From Piscirickettsiaceae bacterium (GTDB lineage: Bacteria; Pseudomonadota; Gammaproteobacteria; Nitrosococcales; Methylophagaceae), in assembly GCA_030620285.1 (NCBI GenBank), contig JAUXFA010000069.1, positions 1 to 6,628 of the forward strand: 6,628 nt of DNA, in the 5' to 3' direction. The notes under the pieces were generated by a model. The model had not been told where the DNA came from, made no database searches, and was given only the letters and a program-made list of their open reading frames with translations. A program made the position numbers and the translations under genes. Positions 1 to 6,421 of this stretch are shown in pieces (the stretch's first letter is position 1; each line of letters opens with the position of its first letter).

Positions 1-789
1 CATAAATAGTGTTGGCAAGACGACAACTGCGCCAGTCAAAATTGGAATCATGGCATTTTTTAATACATGGCGAAATAGCACTTGGACTTCAGATAAACCT
101 TTTGCACGTGCTGTACGCACATAGTCTTTAGATACTTCTTCTAAAAACAAAGTTCTATACCAGCGAGAGCCAGCACCAATACCCGATACAATACCAATCA
201 ATACCGGCAAAATAAGAAACTTAATCGCACTAAAACCTTCGCTATATCCAGAGATTGGGACTAGTTGCATCATTTTTCCAACCAAAAACTGGCCGCCAAT
301 AATATAAAACAGGCTCGAAATTGACATAATAATAACGCAGATCACAACGCCTCCTAAATCCACATAAGTTGCCCTAAAGAACACCATTAATAATGCAAAG
401 GTGATGTTCACCAATAAACCTACTACAAATATAGGCACCGCGATAGCGAGACTTGGCCACATTCTCGTTTGAATATCCGCGGCGATATCACGACCATCAT
501 CGGCTTGGCCAAAATTAAAAACAAAAAGACTGAGTGATTTATTAAAAAAGATTGTATCTGTTGCTTTCTCAATTCCACTATGTTCGCCATTCCACAATAA
601 TGCCTTGTCATAGCCCCTTTCCTGTTTCCATGCATCCATGGATTGCTGAGTAACATGTTTTACGCCCAAATGCATACGCGCCATATCATCGGGCGTATTG
701 ACCATAAAAAATAGGGCAAATGTCAATATATTCACACCTATCAATATAGGAAATGCATATAAAATTCTTCTTATGATATAAGCAAACAT
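1..789 (-). CDS. DppB/OppB-family peptide ABC transporter permease, 3' end cut by window edge
   Basis: Inner-membrane permease subunit of an ABC importer for peptides or related solutes. The frame is open from the ATG at 787-789 to the left edge, giving 263 residues; the C-terminal part lies outside the window. Seen: an N-terminal MFAYIIRRILYAFPILIGVN, typical of DppB-like permeases, with a first membrane helix at about residues 9-30. A long periplasmic loop follows (about 31-110), then hydrophobic segments at about 113-137, 146-170 and 190-205. The cytoplasmic EAA loop at about 217-250 (EEVSKDYVRTARAKGL onwards, invariant-type Gly231) contacts the ATPase subunit. Another helix starts at about 248. 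A purine-rich GAGAAGAGAG sits just upstream of the ATG. It is divergent from the rhodanese gene and appears to be the first gene of its transcript, with partner subunits presumably to the left. The family is clear, but the substrate (dipeptide, oligopeptide, nickel, microcin) cannot be told. Confidence 0.9.
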   Translation of the reverse strand, partial: MFAYIIRRILYAFPILIGVNILTFALFFMVNTPDDMARMHLGVKHVTQQSMDAWKQERGYDKALLWNGEHSGIEKATDTIFFNKSLSLFVFNFGQADDGRDIAADIQTRMWPSLAIAVPIFVVGLLVNITFALLMVFFRATYVDLGGVVICVIIMSISSLFYIIGGQFLVGKMMQLVPISGYSEGFSAIKFLILPVLIGIVSGIGAGSRWYRTLFLEEVSKDYVRTARAKGLSEVQVLFRHVLKNAMIPILTGAVVVLPTLFM

Positions 790-895
790 AAAGCTCTCTT
801 CTCAATTAGTAGCGATAGTATAAAACTGTTTTTGTTTATCAGTTAATTCTTATATAGAATATCCATAAAAATATTTAAACCAATGGAGAACAATC
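790..895. promoter_or_regulatory. Divergent intergenic promoter region
   Basis: This AT-rich gap separates the leftward permease gene from the rightward rhodanese gene, so it should hold promoters for both. Rightward candidate: TTGTTT at 832-837, 17 bases, then TAGAAT at 855-860. Leftward candidate, read on the minus strand: TTAACT at 841-846, 18 bases, then TATACT at 817-822. Both -35 boxes are poor matches and both -10 boxes match 5 of 6 positions. In a sequence this AT-rich such matches arise by chance, so the existence of promoters here follows mainly from gene orientation. No clear operator palindrome was seen. Confidence 0.35.
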
Positions 896-1234
896 ATGGC
901 CAAAACCGTTATGGATTTAGTGCAAGCTGCAAAAGAAGAAATTACCGAAGTCACGGTCGAGCAAGCAAAGCAAATGCTATCACAGGGTAGCATGGCTCTT
1001 GATGTCCGTGAACCACAAGAGCATCAATCTGGTCATATATCAAGTGCCCATCATATTCCACGCGGCATGATTGAGTTTATGATTGGCAATCATCCCGAAT
1101 TTCAGAATAGAGACGCATTTATCATCGTATATTGTAAAACGGGGGGTCGCTCGGCTTTAGCTGCTGTGACCTTGCAACAACTTGGCTTTTCAAACGTCTA
1201 TTCTTTATCGGGTGGGTATGATGCTTGGGATTAA
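896..1234 (+). CDS. Single-domain rhodanese-like sulfurtransferase
   Basis: Small cytoplasmic protein of 112 residues, the usual size of a stand-alone rhodanese domain (GlpE/PspE type). Such proteins carry sulfane sulfur as a persulfide on one cysteine and pass it to thiophilic acceptors. Seen: MALDVREPQEHQSGHI at residues 33-48 (the conserved DVRE...E...GHI segment), HIPRG at 53-57, and the active-site loop YCKTGGRS at 79-86 with Cys80 as predicted catalytic residue. The six-residue CKTGGR loop is typical of sulfur-transferring rhodaneses rather than the seven-residue phosphatase loop of Cdc25-like members. The C-terminal LGFSNVYSLSGGYDAW is also standard. There is no signal peptide. GGAG at 885-888, seven bases before the ATG, supports the start. 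It lies 59 bases before the exported-protein gene in the same direction, with no terminator between, so cotranscription with the MNIO genes is possible but unproven. The physiological sulfur donor and acceptor are unknown. Confidence 0.92.
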   Translation: MAKTVMDLVQAAKEEITEVTVEQAKQMLSQGSMALDVREPQEHQSGHISSAHHIPRGMIEFMIGNHPEFQNRDAFIIVYCKTGGRSALAAVTLQQLGFSNVYSLSGGYDAWD

Positions 1235-1252
1235 AATATAAATACTATTTAG

Positions 1253-1272
1253 ATCATGGTGTTTAACATGAT
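1253..1272. repeat. Short inverted repeat upstream of the exported-protein gene
   Basis: ATCATG (1253-1258) and CATGAT (1267-1272) form perfect 6-base arms around an 8-base spacer, ending 21 bases before the ATG of the exported-protein gene. It could be an operator dyad or a weak hairpin in the transcript. No T-run follows, so it is not a convincing terminator of the rhodanese gene. Six-base arms in an AT-rich gap can occur by chance. Confidence 0.3.
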
Positions 1273-1293
1273 AATTAATGTGAGAAGTTAACA

Positions 1294-2049
1294 ATGAAAT
1301 TAAATAAAATAATTATACTTGGTTCATTGGCGGTACTGTTCAGCAGCAATGCCTTTGCCACTGAAACCAAAATAATGGTACGAGCAAAAGCCGTTGATGC
1401 AAAATATATTGGTACTAGTGTTGGCGGTGTCAGAGTTATTATTGAAGATGCGGAAACAGGTGAAATACTTGACCAAGGTTGGATAAATGGCGATACAGGT
1501 AGTACCGAAGCTATTATCAATGAACCTATTGCTCGCGGCCAAGTTATGACTGATGAGAAAACAGCAGGCTATCTCGCAACGCTTGATATTTCTAGCCCGC
1601 GTTTAGTGCGTATTAAAGCCATTGGACCCTATGGCTTTCGCCAATCACTACAAGACGCCTCAGTCACCAGCTGGATTATTCCTGGTAAAGATATCCTAGG
1701 TGATGGCATTACGCTTAATATGCCGGGATTTATCGTCGATGCTTGGACGCAAGTATTAGTCGGCGGCAAAGTCGATATTTATACCAAAGCAACACTGTTA
1801 TGTGGTTGCCCTATTTTCCAAGATGGCCCCTGGGATCCTGATAATTACGAAGCCACCGCTATTATTATGAAAAATGAAAGTAAAATTGACGAGGTAACGC
1901 TCGATTTCACCGGCCCCGTCAGCTTGTTTTCCGGTAATATAACCATTACTGAACCTGGCCATTACAAAGCAATTGTTTATTTGTTTGATAAAGATACCGG
2001 TAATGTAGGTGTTGATCGCACCATGTTTGAGATTACTGCAGACAAGTAA
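1294..2049 (+). CDS. Exported protein of unknown function with CGCP motif, candidate MNIO substrate
   Basis: I do not recognise a named family. The 251-residue product starts with a Sec signal peptide: positive MKLNK, hydrophobic IIILGSLAVLF, and a predicted cleavage after AFA at about residue 23, so it should be periplasmic or secreted. The mature protein looks all-beta in two parts. Residues about 25-125 contain GGVRVIIEDAETGEILDQG and resemble a transthyretin/carboxypeptidase-regulatory-like sandwich. Residues about 150-251 resemble an Ig-like sandwich, with EPGHYKAIVYLFDKDTGNVG near the end. Between strands lies LLCGCPIFQDGPWDPDNY (169-185), which holds Cys170 and Cys172, the only cysteines in the protein. 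GAGAAG at 1282-1287 is a plausible ribosome binding site. The MNIO and DUF2063 genes follow in the same direction, in the position where precursor genes of MNIO clusters normally lie. That makes this protein the candidate substrate or functional partner; it could instead be a metal-binding or other periplasmic protein that is never modified. Confidence 0.8.
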   Translation: MKLNKIIILGSLAVLFSSNAFATETKIMVRAKAVDAKYIGTSVGGVRVIIEDAETGEILDQGWINGDTGSTEAIINEPIARGQVMTDEKTAGYLATLDISSPRLVRIKAIGPYGFRQSLQDASVTSWIIPGKDILGDGITLNMPGFIVDAWTQVLVGGKVDIYTKATLLCGCPIFQDGPWDPDNYEATAIIMKNESKIDEVTLDFTGPVSLFSGNITITEPGHYKAIVYLFDKDTGNVGVDRTMFEITADK

Positions 2050-2137
2050 ATAACTGAGCTATCACGTATAGAAATTAGTTAATCTGGTGTGTAACATTTT
2101 TGGTTATTAATGGTCATAATGGCAGGTTTTATCATTC

Positions 2138-2142
2138 AGGAG
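2138..2142 (+). promoter_or_regulatory. Ribosome binding site that fixes the MNIO gene start
   Basis: AGGAG, eight bases before the ATG at 2151, is the best Shine-Dalgarno sequence in the 2050-2150 gap. It supports the ATG rather than an in-frame TTG at 2100, which would add 17 residues with no family similarity and has no ribosome binding site. Confidence 0.8.
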
Positions 2143-2150
2143 ATGGTTTA

Positions 2151-3005
2151 ATGAACACAGCTTCTTGCCCAATTACTGGTGCAGGGCTCGGGCTTCGCCG
2201 TAGTTTTATGGACGAACTTGATGCACTAGACCACAATCCAGCTGATTTTCTTGAAGTTGCACCAGAAAACTGGATGGAAATGGGAGGCGTTCTGGGTAAA
2301 AAGTTTAGTCATTTTGCTGAACGCTATCCCATGATATGCCATGGGTTATCGCTCTCAATTGGCAGCCCCGCTCCGCTTGATGAGCACTTTCTAATCCGTC
2401 TTAAAAAGTTCCTCGATAAACATAATGTGCGTTGTTATAGCGAACATCTTAGTTATTGCAGTGACGATGGTCATTTATACGATTTAATGCCCATACCCTT
2501 TACTGAGGAAGCGGCAAGCTACGTTGCTAAACGTATCCAACGTGTGCAAGAAATATTAGAACGTCGCATCGTAATGGAAAATGTCTCCTATTATGCTGCC
2601 CCTGGTCAAGAAATGGATGAAATTGATTTTCTTAATGCCGTTCTAGAGCAGGCTGACTGCGATTTATTACTTGATGTAAACAATATCTATGTCAATAGCA
2701 TCAATCATGGTTATGATGCTGAAACATACATAAAATCAGTGGCTAGTGACCGTATTGCTTATCTGCATATTGCTGGCCACTATGATGAAGCGAAGGATCT
2801 AAAAGTTGATACTCATGGCGCCGATGTTATTGATCCGGTATGGAAACTATTAGAAACGACATATCAACAGCACGGTGTATTACCGACCCTGTTAGAACGC
2901 GACTTTAATATTCCTTCTGTTTCATCATTGATTAATGAAGTGAATAAAATACGTCATTATCAATCAGCTCAGGAGGCGCTTGATAATGTCGCACGCACAG
3001 CCTAA
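2151..3005 (+). CDS. bufB: DUF692/MNIO multinuclear non-heme iron peptide-modifying enzyme, BufB-like
   Basis: Cytoplasmic TIM-barrel enzyme of the DUF692 (MNIO) family. Characterised members (MbnB, TglH, BufB, ChrH) use two or three iron ions and oxygen to modify cysteine residues of ribosomally made precursors, often producing copper ligands. At 284 residues the length is normal for the family. Seen in order: GAGLGLRRSF (10-19), FLEVAPENW (33-41), CHGLSLSIGS (63-72), YSEHLSYC (96-103), MENVSYY (142-148), LLLDVNNIYVNSINHGYD (172-189), HIAGH (206-210), DTHGADVIDPVW (220-231) and LLERDFNIP (247-255). The conserved His, Glu and Asp of these blocks (for example His64, Glu98, Glu143, Asp175, His207, Asp220, Glu249) are the likely iron ligands; none seems missing. 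The gene overlaps the DUF2063 gene by 20 bases, so the two are probably translationally coupled. The family is certain. The symbol is by resemblance and pairing with DUF2063; the precursor and the chemistry are not known. Confidence 0.93.
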   Translation: MNTASCPITGAGLGLRRSFMDELDALDHNPADFLEVAPENWMEMGGVLGKKFSHFAERYPMICHGLSLSIGSPAPLDEHFLIRLKKFLDKHNVRCYSEHLSYCSDDGHLYDLMPIPFTEEAASYVAKRIQRVQEILERRIVMENVSYYAAPGQEMDEIDFLNAVLEQADCDLLLDVNNIYVNSINHGYDAETYIKSVASDRIAYLHIAGHYDEAKDLKVDTHGADVIDPVWKLLETTYQQHGVLPTLLERDFNIPSVSSLINEVNKIRHYQSAQEALDNVARTA

Positions 3006-3759
3006 AAAACAGAGTTTTATTGATACTCAATATCAATTTGCCCGTTATCTGCGTGATCCTGATAATAATCCTGCACCTGAGAATATTGAACAACGCCGGA
3101 TGACTATTTATCGTGAACTTTTCTATAATAATATTGAAGGTTTTATCGCTACTGGATTTCCGGTATTAAGACAATTACTTGCAGATGAAATTTGGCATAG
3201 CATGATCCGCGACTTCATGATCAAGCACCACAGTAAAACCCCGCTATTTCATGAGGTTTCCCGAGAGTTTTTAGCGTATCTTGATAATGAGCGCGACAGC
3301 AGTAATGATCCGGTTTTTTTGAAGGAATTAGCACATTATGAGTGGGTTGAACTAGCATTAAGTGTCTTAGATGCTGACGTTATACCCATGCAACTTGACG
3401 CTGAAGAAAATTATTTAGCGCTTGAATTAAAAACGTCACCATTAGCCTGGTCATTAGCTTACCACTACCCAGTCCACCAAATTGGTCCTGATTTCCAACC
3501 GAAACAAGCAAGTGAGAGTCCCGTGTACTTACTCGTTTATCGCAATCAGGATGATAGTGTTACTTTTATGGAGTTAAATCCTGGTAGTGCTCGACTGCTT
3601 GATTTACTTAATGAAGGCTTAAGTGGCCAAGTCGCTGCCGAACAAATAATACAAGAACTACAGCACTCTAATCCTCAAGTAGTGGTAGATGGTGCAAAAG
3701 CTCTTATTGATGATTGGCTACAACGTGGGGTGTTAATTTTAGCTAATAAAAAAGGCTAA
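2986..3759 (+). CDS. bufC: DUF2063 family MNIO partner protein, BufC-like
   Basis: Predicted cytoplasmic partner of the MNIO enzyme, 257 residues. DUF2063 proteins accompany DUF692 enzymes in bufferin and HvfABC-type operons and are thought to present the precursor to the enzyme. The N-terminal DUF2063 domain (about 11-105) shows the family pattern: QFARYLRDPD (17-26), RRMTIYRELFYNNIEGF (37-53), FPVLRQLL (58-65), IRDFMIKHHSKTPLFHEV (74-91) and EFLAYL (94-99), followed by ELAHYEWVELAL (114-125). The C-terminal part (about 178-252) reads FMELNPGSARLLDLLNEG and ends LIDDWLQRGVLIL, which resembles a PqqD-like winged-helix peptide-recognition domain. The ATG at 2986 follows AGGAGG at 2971-2976 with a nine-base gap and is preferred over the TTG at 2980. 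The last codons and stop lie in a terminator stem, so this is the last gene of the unit. The family call is firm; the chaperone role is inferred from the family. Confidence 0.92.
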   Translation: MSHAQPKKQSFIDTQYQFARYLRDPDNNPAPENIEQRRMTIYRELFYNNIEGFIATGFPVLRQLLADEIWHSMIRDFMIKHHSKTPLFHEVSREFLAYLDNERDSSNDPVFLKELAHYEWVELALSVLDADVIPMQLDAEENYLALELKTSPLAWSLAYHYPVHQIGPDFQPKQASESPVYLLVYRNQDDSVTFMELNPGSARLLDLLNEGLSGQVAAEQIIQELQHSNPQVVVDGAKALIDDWLQRGVLILANKKG

Positions 3760-3779
3760 AGATCGCTCTTTAGCCTTTT
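3750..3779. terminator. Bidirectional intrinsic terminator between bufC-like gene and eda
   Basis: AAAAGGCTAAAGA (3750-3762) and TCTTTAGCCTTTT (3767-3779) form a perfect 13-bp stem with a TCGC loop. Rightward transcripts end in TTTT. Leftward transcripts, read on the minus strand, end in six T from the A-run at 3748-3753. It therefore serves both convergent units, the MNIO cluster and edd-eda. The TAA of the DUF2063 gene (3757-3759) lies inside the left arm. Confidence 0.9.
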
Positions 3780-3824
3780 CCAAACGTATACAAAAAATCT
3801 TTTCTATAAAAACATGAAGTATCG

Positions 3825-4457
3825 TTATGCTGTTGCTAATTCTATCGCTTCAGCTGATAGACGCGTAATCTCATCCCAATTCTCATTATCAACAAGATTG
3901 GCCGCACACATCCAAGAACCACCGACACACGCTACATTCGATAAACTGTAATAGTCTTTAACGTTTTTCTGATTGACACCACCTGTGGGACAAAATGTAA
4001 TTTGAGGGATTGGCGCGCCAATTGATTTCAACATTGGAATGCCGCCTGCCGCTTCTGCAGGGAAAAATTTCATTTCCGTAATGCCTTTTTCCAATAAGCG
4101 CATCGCTTCACTTGGGTTGGCAACACCTGGCAATAATGGTACTCCGGTCGCTAGTGCCGCATCAATCATTTTATCTGTTGTGCCAGGACTAACGATAAAT
4201 TCAGCGCCCGCTGCAATGGCTTTGTTTAAGGTGTCAATATTAATGATAGTACCTGCGCCCACAATCGCATCAGGCACTTCAGCTTTAATTCGGCTGATAG
4301 ACTCTAGCGCTGCTTCAGTACGCAATGTGATTTCTAGTACCGTTATACCACCTTTAACCAATGCTTTTGCCAACGGCACGGCATGTTCTACATTATTGAT
4401 CACCATCACCGGTACAATCGGTGATGAATTCATAATTTCTTTAATTGTTTTGCTCAT
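3825..4457 (-). CDS. eda: 2-dehydro-3-deoxy-6-phosphogluconate (KDPG) aldolase
   Basis: Cytoplasmic class I aldolase, 210 residues, that splits KDPG into pyruvate and glyceraldehyde-3-phosphate, the last step of the Entner-Doudoroff pathway. Family members may also cleave 2-keto-4-hydroxyglutarate. Seen: PIVPVMVINNVEHAVPLAKAL (13-33), GGITVLEITLRTEAA (36-50) with Glu42 as the predicted general acid/base, IVGAGTI (65-71), VSPGTT (89-94), LLPGVANPSE (108-117), MKFFPAEAAGG (129-139) with Lys130 as the Schiff-base lysine, FCPTGGV (155-161) and CVGGSWM (177-183) for phosphate binding. No key residue is missing. It lies 34 bases downstream of edd, the usual edd-eda order, and is probably cotranscribed. 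The ribosome binding site is weak (purine-rich AAAAAGA directly before the ATG). The transcript ends at the bidirectional terminator about 45 bases after the stop. Confidence 0.98.
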   Translation of the reverse strand: MSKTIKEIMNSSPIVPVMVINNVEHAVPLAKALVKGGITVLEITLRTEAALESISRIKAEVPDAIVGAGTIINIDTLNKAIAAGAEFIVSPGTTDKMIDAALATGVPLLPGVANPSEAMRLLEKGITEMKFFPAEAAGGIPMLKSIGAPIPQITFCPTGGVNQKNVKDYYSLSNVACVGGSWMCAANLVDNENWDEITRLSAEAIELATA

Positions 4458-4491
4458 TCTTTTTATTTTTCCGAAATAATTAATTGTAATG

Positions 4492-6324
4492 TTAGTTTAT
4501 AGGATCGTTATTAAACATATTGATAGCACCTGTTTCAGCCGATGAAACACCTGCCCGGAAACTATCAAATAACTCTCTACCCATTCCATAATGATGGTCA
4601 GTACAACCTTTAATACATTGGGTGCGGCCCTGAAAAGTATCGAGATCAAGTTGAATATTTAATGAACCTGTTTGAGTATTCAAGCGAATCATATCGCCTG
4701 TACGAACGCGTGTTAATGGGCCACCTTCTTCACATTCTGGGCACATGTGAATTGCTGAGGGTACTTTACCCGAAGCACCAGACATTCGGCCATCAGTAAC
4801 AATTGCTACTTTAAAGCCTTTATCCTGCAGCGATCCCAGCAGTGGTGTGAGTTTATGTAGCTCAGGCATTCCGTTAGCTTTAGGCCCTTGGAAGCGTAAT
4901 ACCACAATCAAATCTTTTTCCATTTCACCGCGTTTAAATGCGGCAACAACATCATCTTGATCATCAAACACCATGGCTGGCGCTTCGACAATTTGATGTT
5001 CTTTTGCTACGGCTGAAATCTTCGACATACCACGGCCTAGATTACCGTGGATCAAATGTAAACCACCGGTATCTGAAAATGGTTTTCTAACGGTACCGAT
5101 TACCTCAGAGTCTAATGAATTTTCAGGCCCTTCTTCCCAAATTACTTTATCGTCAATCAGCTTAGGTTCTTGAGTATAACTACCCATACCTCGTGTTGAC
5201 GCAACTGTCATGATATCTTCATGCATTAAACCATGTTTCAGCAGTTCATTAATCAATACGCCCATACCACCGGCTGCTTGGAAGTGATTAATATCAGCAT
5301 CACCATTTGGATAAATTCGAGTGAGTAATGGTACGATTTTAGTAATTTTATCAAAGTCATCCCAATTGATAATAATACCTGCTGCCCGTGCAATCGCTAC
5401 TAGATGCATAGTGTGATTGGTTGAACCGCCAGTTGCCATCAAACCAATAACAGCATTCATAATCGCTTTTTCATCGATCATATAACCAAATGGACGGAAG
5501 TCATCACCCATTGCAGTGTATTTCAATACTTGTTCAGTTGCATTTTTGGTTAATGCTTCACGTAATGGCGTGCCTGGGTTAATAAATGAACCACCTGGTA
5601 ATTGTAAGCCCATCATTTCAACCATCATCTGATTGCTGTTTGCCGTTCCATAGAAAGTACACGTGCCCGCACTATGATAAGAGTCAGATTCTGCTTTTAA
5701 TAAGGCAGCACGATCTACTTTACCTTCAGCATATAACTGCCGAATACGGACTTTTTCTTTATTTGGTAAGCCACTCGGCATTGGGCCACCAGGCACAAAG
5801 ATCGCCGGTAAATGACCAAAACTTAATGCTGATATCAACAAGCCCGGAACAATCTTGTCACAAATCCCAAGAAACATTGCTGCATCAAACATATTGTGAC
5901 TAAGGCCAATAGCTGCTGACATGGCGATAACATCGCGACTGAAAAGTGATAACTCCATTCCCGACTGACCTTGAGTTACACCATCACACATGGCAGGTAC
6001 ACCACCTGCAAATTGTGCTACCCCGCCGGCTGCGGTTGCTGCTGCTTTGATGATATCAGGGTAATCTTTATTAGGTTGGTGCGCTGATAACATATCGTTA
6101 TAAGACGAGATGATACCGATATTTGCTTTCACAGTACCGGTTAAATCAGCCTTTTCTCCTGCCGGACAGGCGGCAAAGCCATGCACTAAATTACCACACG
6201 CTAAGGTCGCACGATGTGGGCCGGTTTCAACAGCAGCATCAATGCGCGCTAGATATTTAGCCCTGGTCTCTCGACTGCGTTTGATTACATCATTGGTAAC
6301 CGCTTCTAATACAGGATGTGTCAT
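4492..6324 (-). CDS. edd: Phosphogluconate dehydratase (6-phosphogluconate to KDPG)
   Basis: Cytoplasmic iron-sulfur dehydratase of the IlvD/Edd family, 610 residues (E. coli Edd is 603). It converts 6-phosphogluconate to KDPG, the first committed step of the Entner-Doudoroff pathway. Seen: [15 protein letters not shown] (70-84), [20 protein letters not shown] (108-127) with Cys113, [14 protein letters not shown] (150-163) with Cys155, [13 protein letters not shown] (177-189), and [15 protein letters not shown] (220-234) with Cys222. The three cysteines are the expected cluster ligands. Later come [35 protein letters not shown] and, near the C-terminus, [14 protein letters not shown]. These features place it with phosphogluconate dehydratase rather than dihydroxyacid dehydratase, and the neighbouring eda agrees. 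GAGAG lies about nine bases before the ATG on the minus strand. No zwf or pgl is visible upstream. Regulation is probably through the palindromes at 6382-6421. Confidence 0.98.
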   Translation of the reverse strand: MTHPVLEAVTNDVIKRSRETRAKYLARIDAAVETGPHRATLACGNLVHGFAACPAGEKADLTGTVKANIGIISSYNDMLSAHQPNKDYPDIIKAAATAAGGVAQFAGGVPAMCDGVTQGQSGMELSLFSRDVIAMSAAIGLSHNMFDAAMFLGICDKIVPGLLISALSFGHLPAIFVPGGPMPSGLPNKEKVRIRQLYAEGKVDRAALLKAESDSYHSAGTCTFYGTANSNQMMVEMMGLQLPGGSFINPGTPLREALTKNATEQVLKYTAMGDDFRPFGYMIDEKAIMNAVIGLMATGGSTNHTMHLVAIARAAGIIINWDDFDKITKIVPLLTRIYPNGDADINHFQAAGGMGVLINELLKHGLMHEDIMTVASTRGMGSYTQEPKLIDDKVIWEEGPENSLDSEVIGTVRKPFSDTGGLHLIHGNLGRGMSKISAVAKEHQIVEAPAMVFDDQDDVVAAFKRGEMEKDLIVVLRFQGPKANGMPELHKLTPLLGSLQDKGFKVAIVTDGRMSGASGKVPSAIHMCPECEEGGPLTRVRTGDMIRLNTQTGSLNIQLDLDTFQGRTQCIKGCTDHHYGMGRELFDSFRAGVSSAETGAINMFNNDPIN

Positions 6325-6381
6325 ATTTTGTTCTCTCTAGCGCTTTGCTTAACTCTTCGGCTTACAAAGTTCAATTTATTG

Positions 6382-6421
6382 TTAGTTTAAAATTAATTAA
6401 ACCAATCGTGAATAATTTACG
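6382..6421 (-). promoter_or_regulatory. Candidate edd promoter with two operator-like palindromes
   Basis: Two near-adjacent dyads lie 58 to 97 bases upstream of the edd start. The first has arms TTAGTTTAA (6382-6390) and TTAAACCAA (6397-6405), matching at 8 of 9 positions around a 6-base spacer. The second, CGTGAATAATTTACG (6407-6421), matches at 6 of 7 positions per arm around a central A and resembles the HexR-type operator (TGTAATTAAATTACA as I recall it) at about 10 of 15 positions. On the minus strand a weak promoter fits across them: TTCACG (6407-6412), 17 bases, TAAACT (6384-6389). HexR or GntR control of edd is known in gammaproteobacteria; assignment of either dyad to a regulator is inference. 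Confidence 0.35.

Noticed and set aside
423..656. Minus-strand frame inside the permease gene
   Set aside because: It is in a different frame from the permease, which is continuous from 789 to the left edge with a full family pattern.
1252..1272. The ATCATG/CATGAT dyad as a rhodanese terminator
   Set aside because: Short arms, low G+C in the stem and no T-run after it; listed only as a possible operator or hairpin.
2051..2081. TAACT...AGTTA inverted repeat in the gap before the MNIO gene
   Set aside because: Arms of only five bases with a 21-base loop in AT-rich DNA; not a credible terminator or operator.
2100..2150. Alternative TTG start of the MNIO gene adding 17 residues
   Set aside because: No ribosome binding site before it, and the extra residues do not look like the family; AGGAG plus ATG at 2151 is far better.
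2110..2151. 13-codon frame whose TAA overlaps the MNIO ATG, resembling a leader peptide or a tiny precursor
   Set aside because: It has no Shine-Dalgarno sequence and no cysteine, and a frame this short is expected by chance.
4039..4479. Long open frame antisense to eda
   Set aside because: It mirrors the codon pattern of a firmly identified gene, has no family features and no ribosome binding site.
5586..5903. Open frame antisense to edd
   Set aside because: It lies entirely within the highly conserved edd coding region and shows no domain or start signal.
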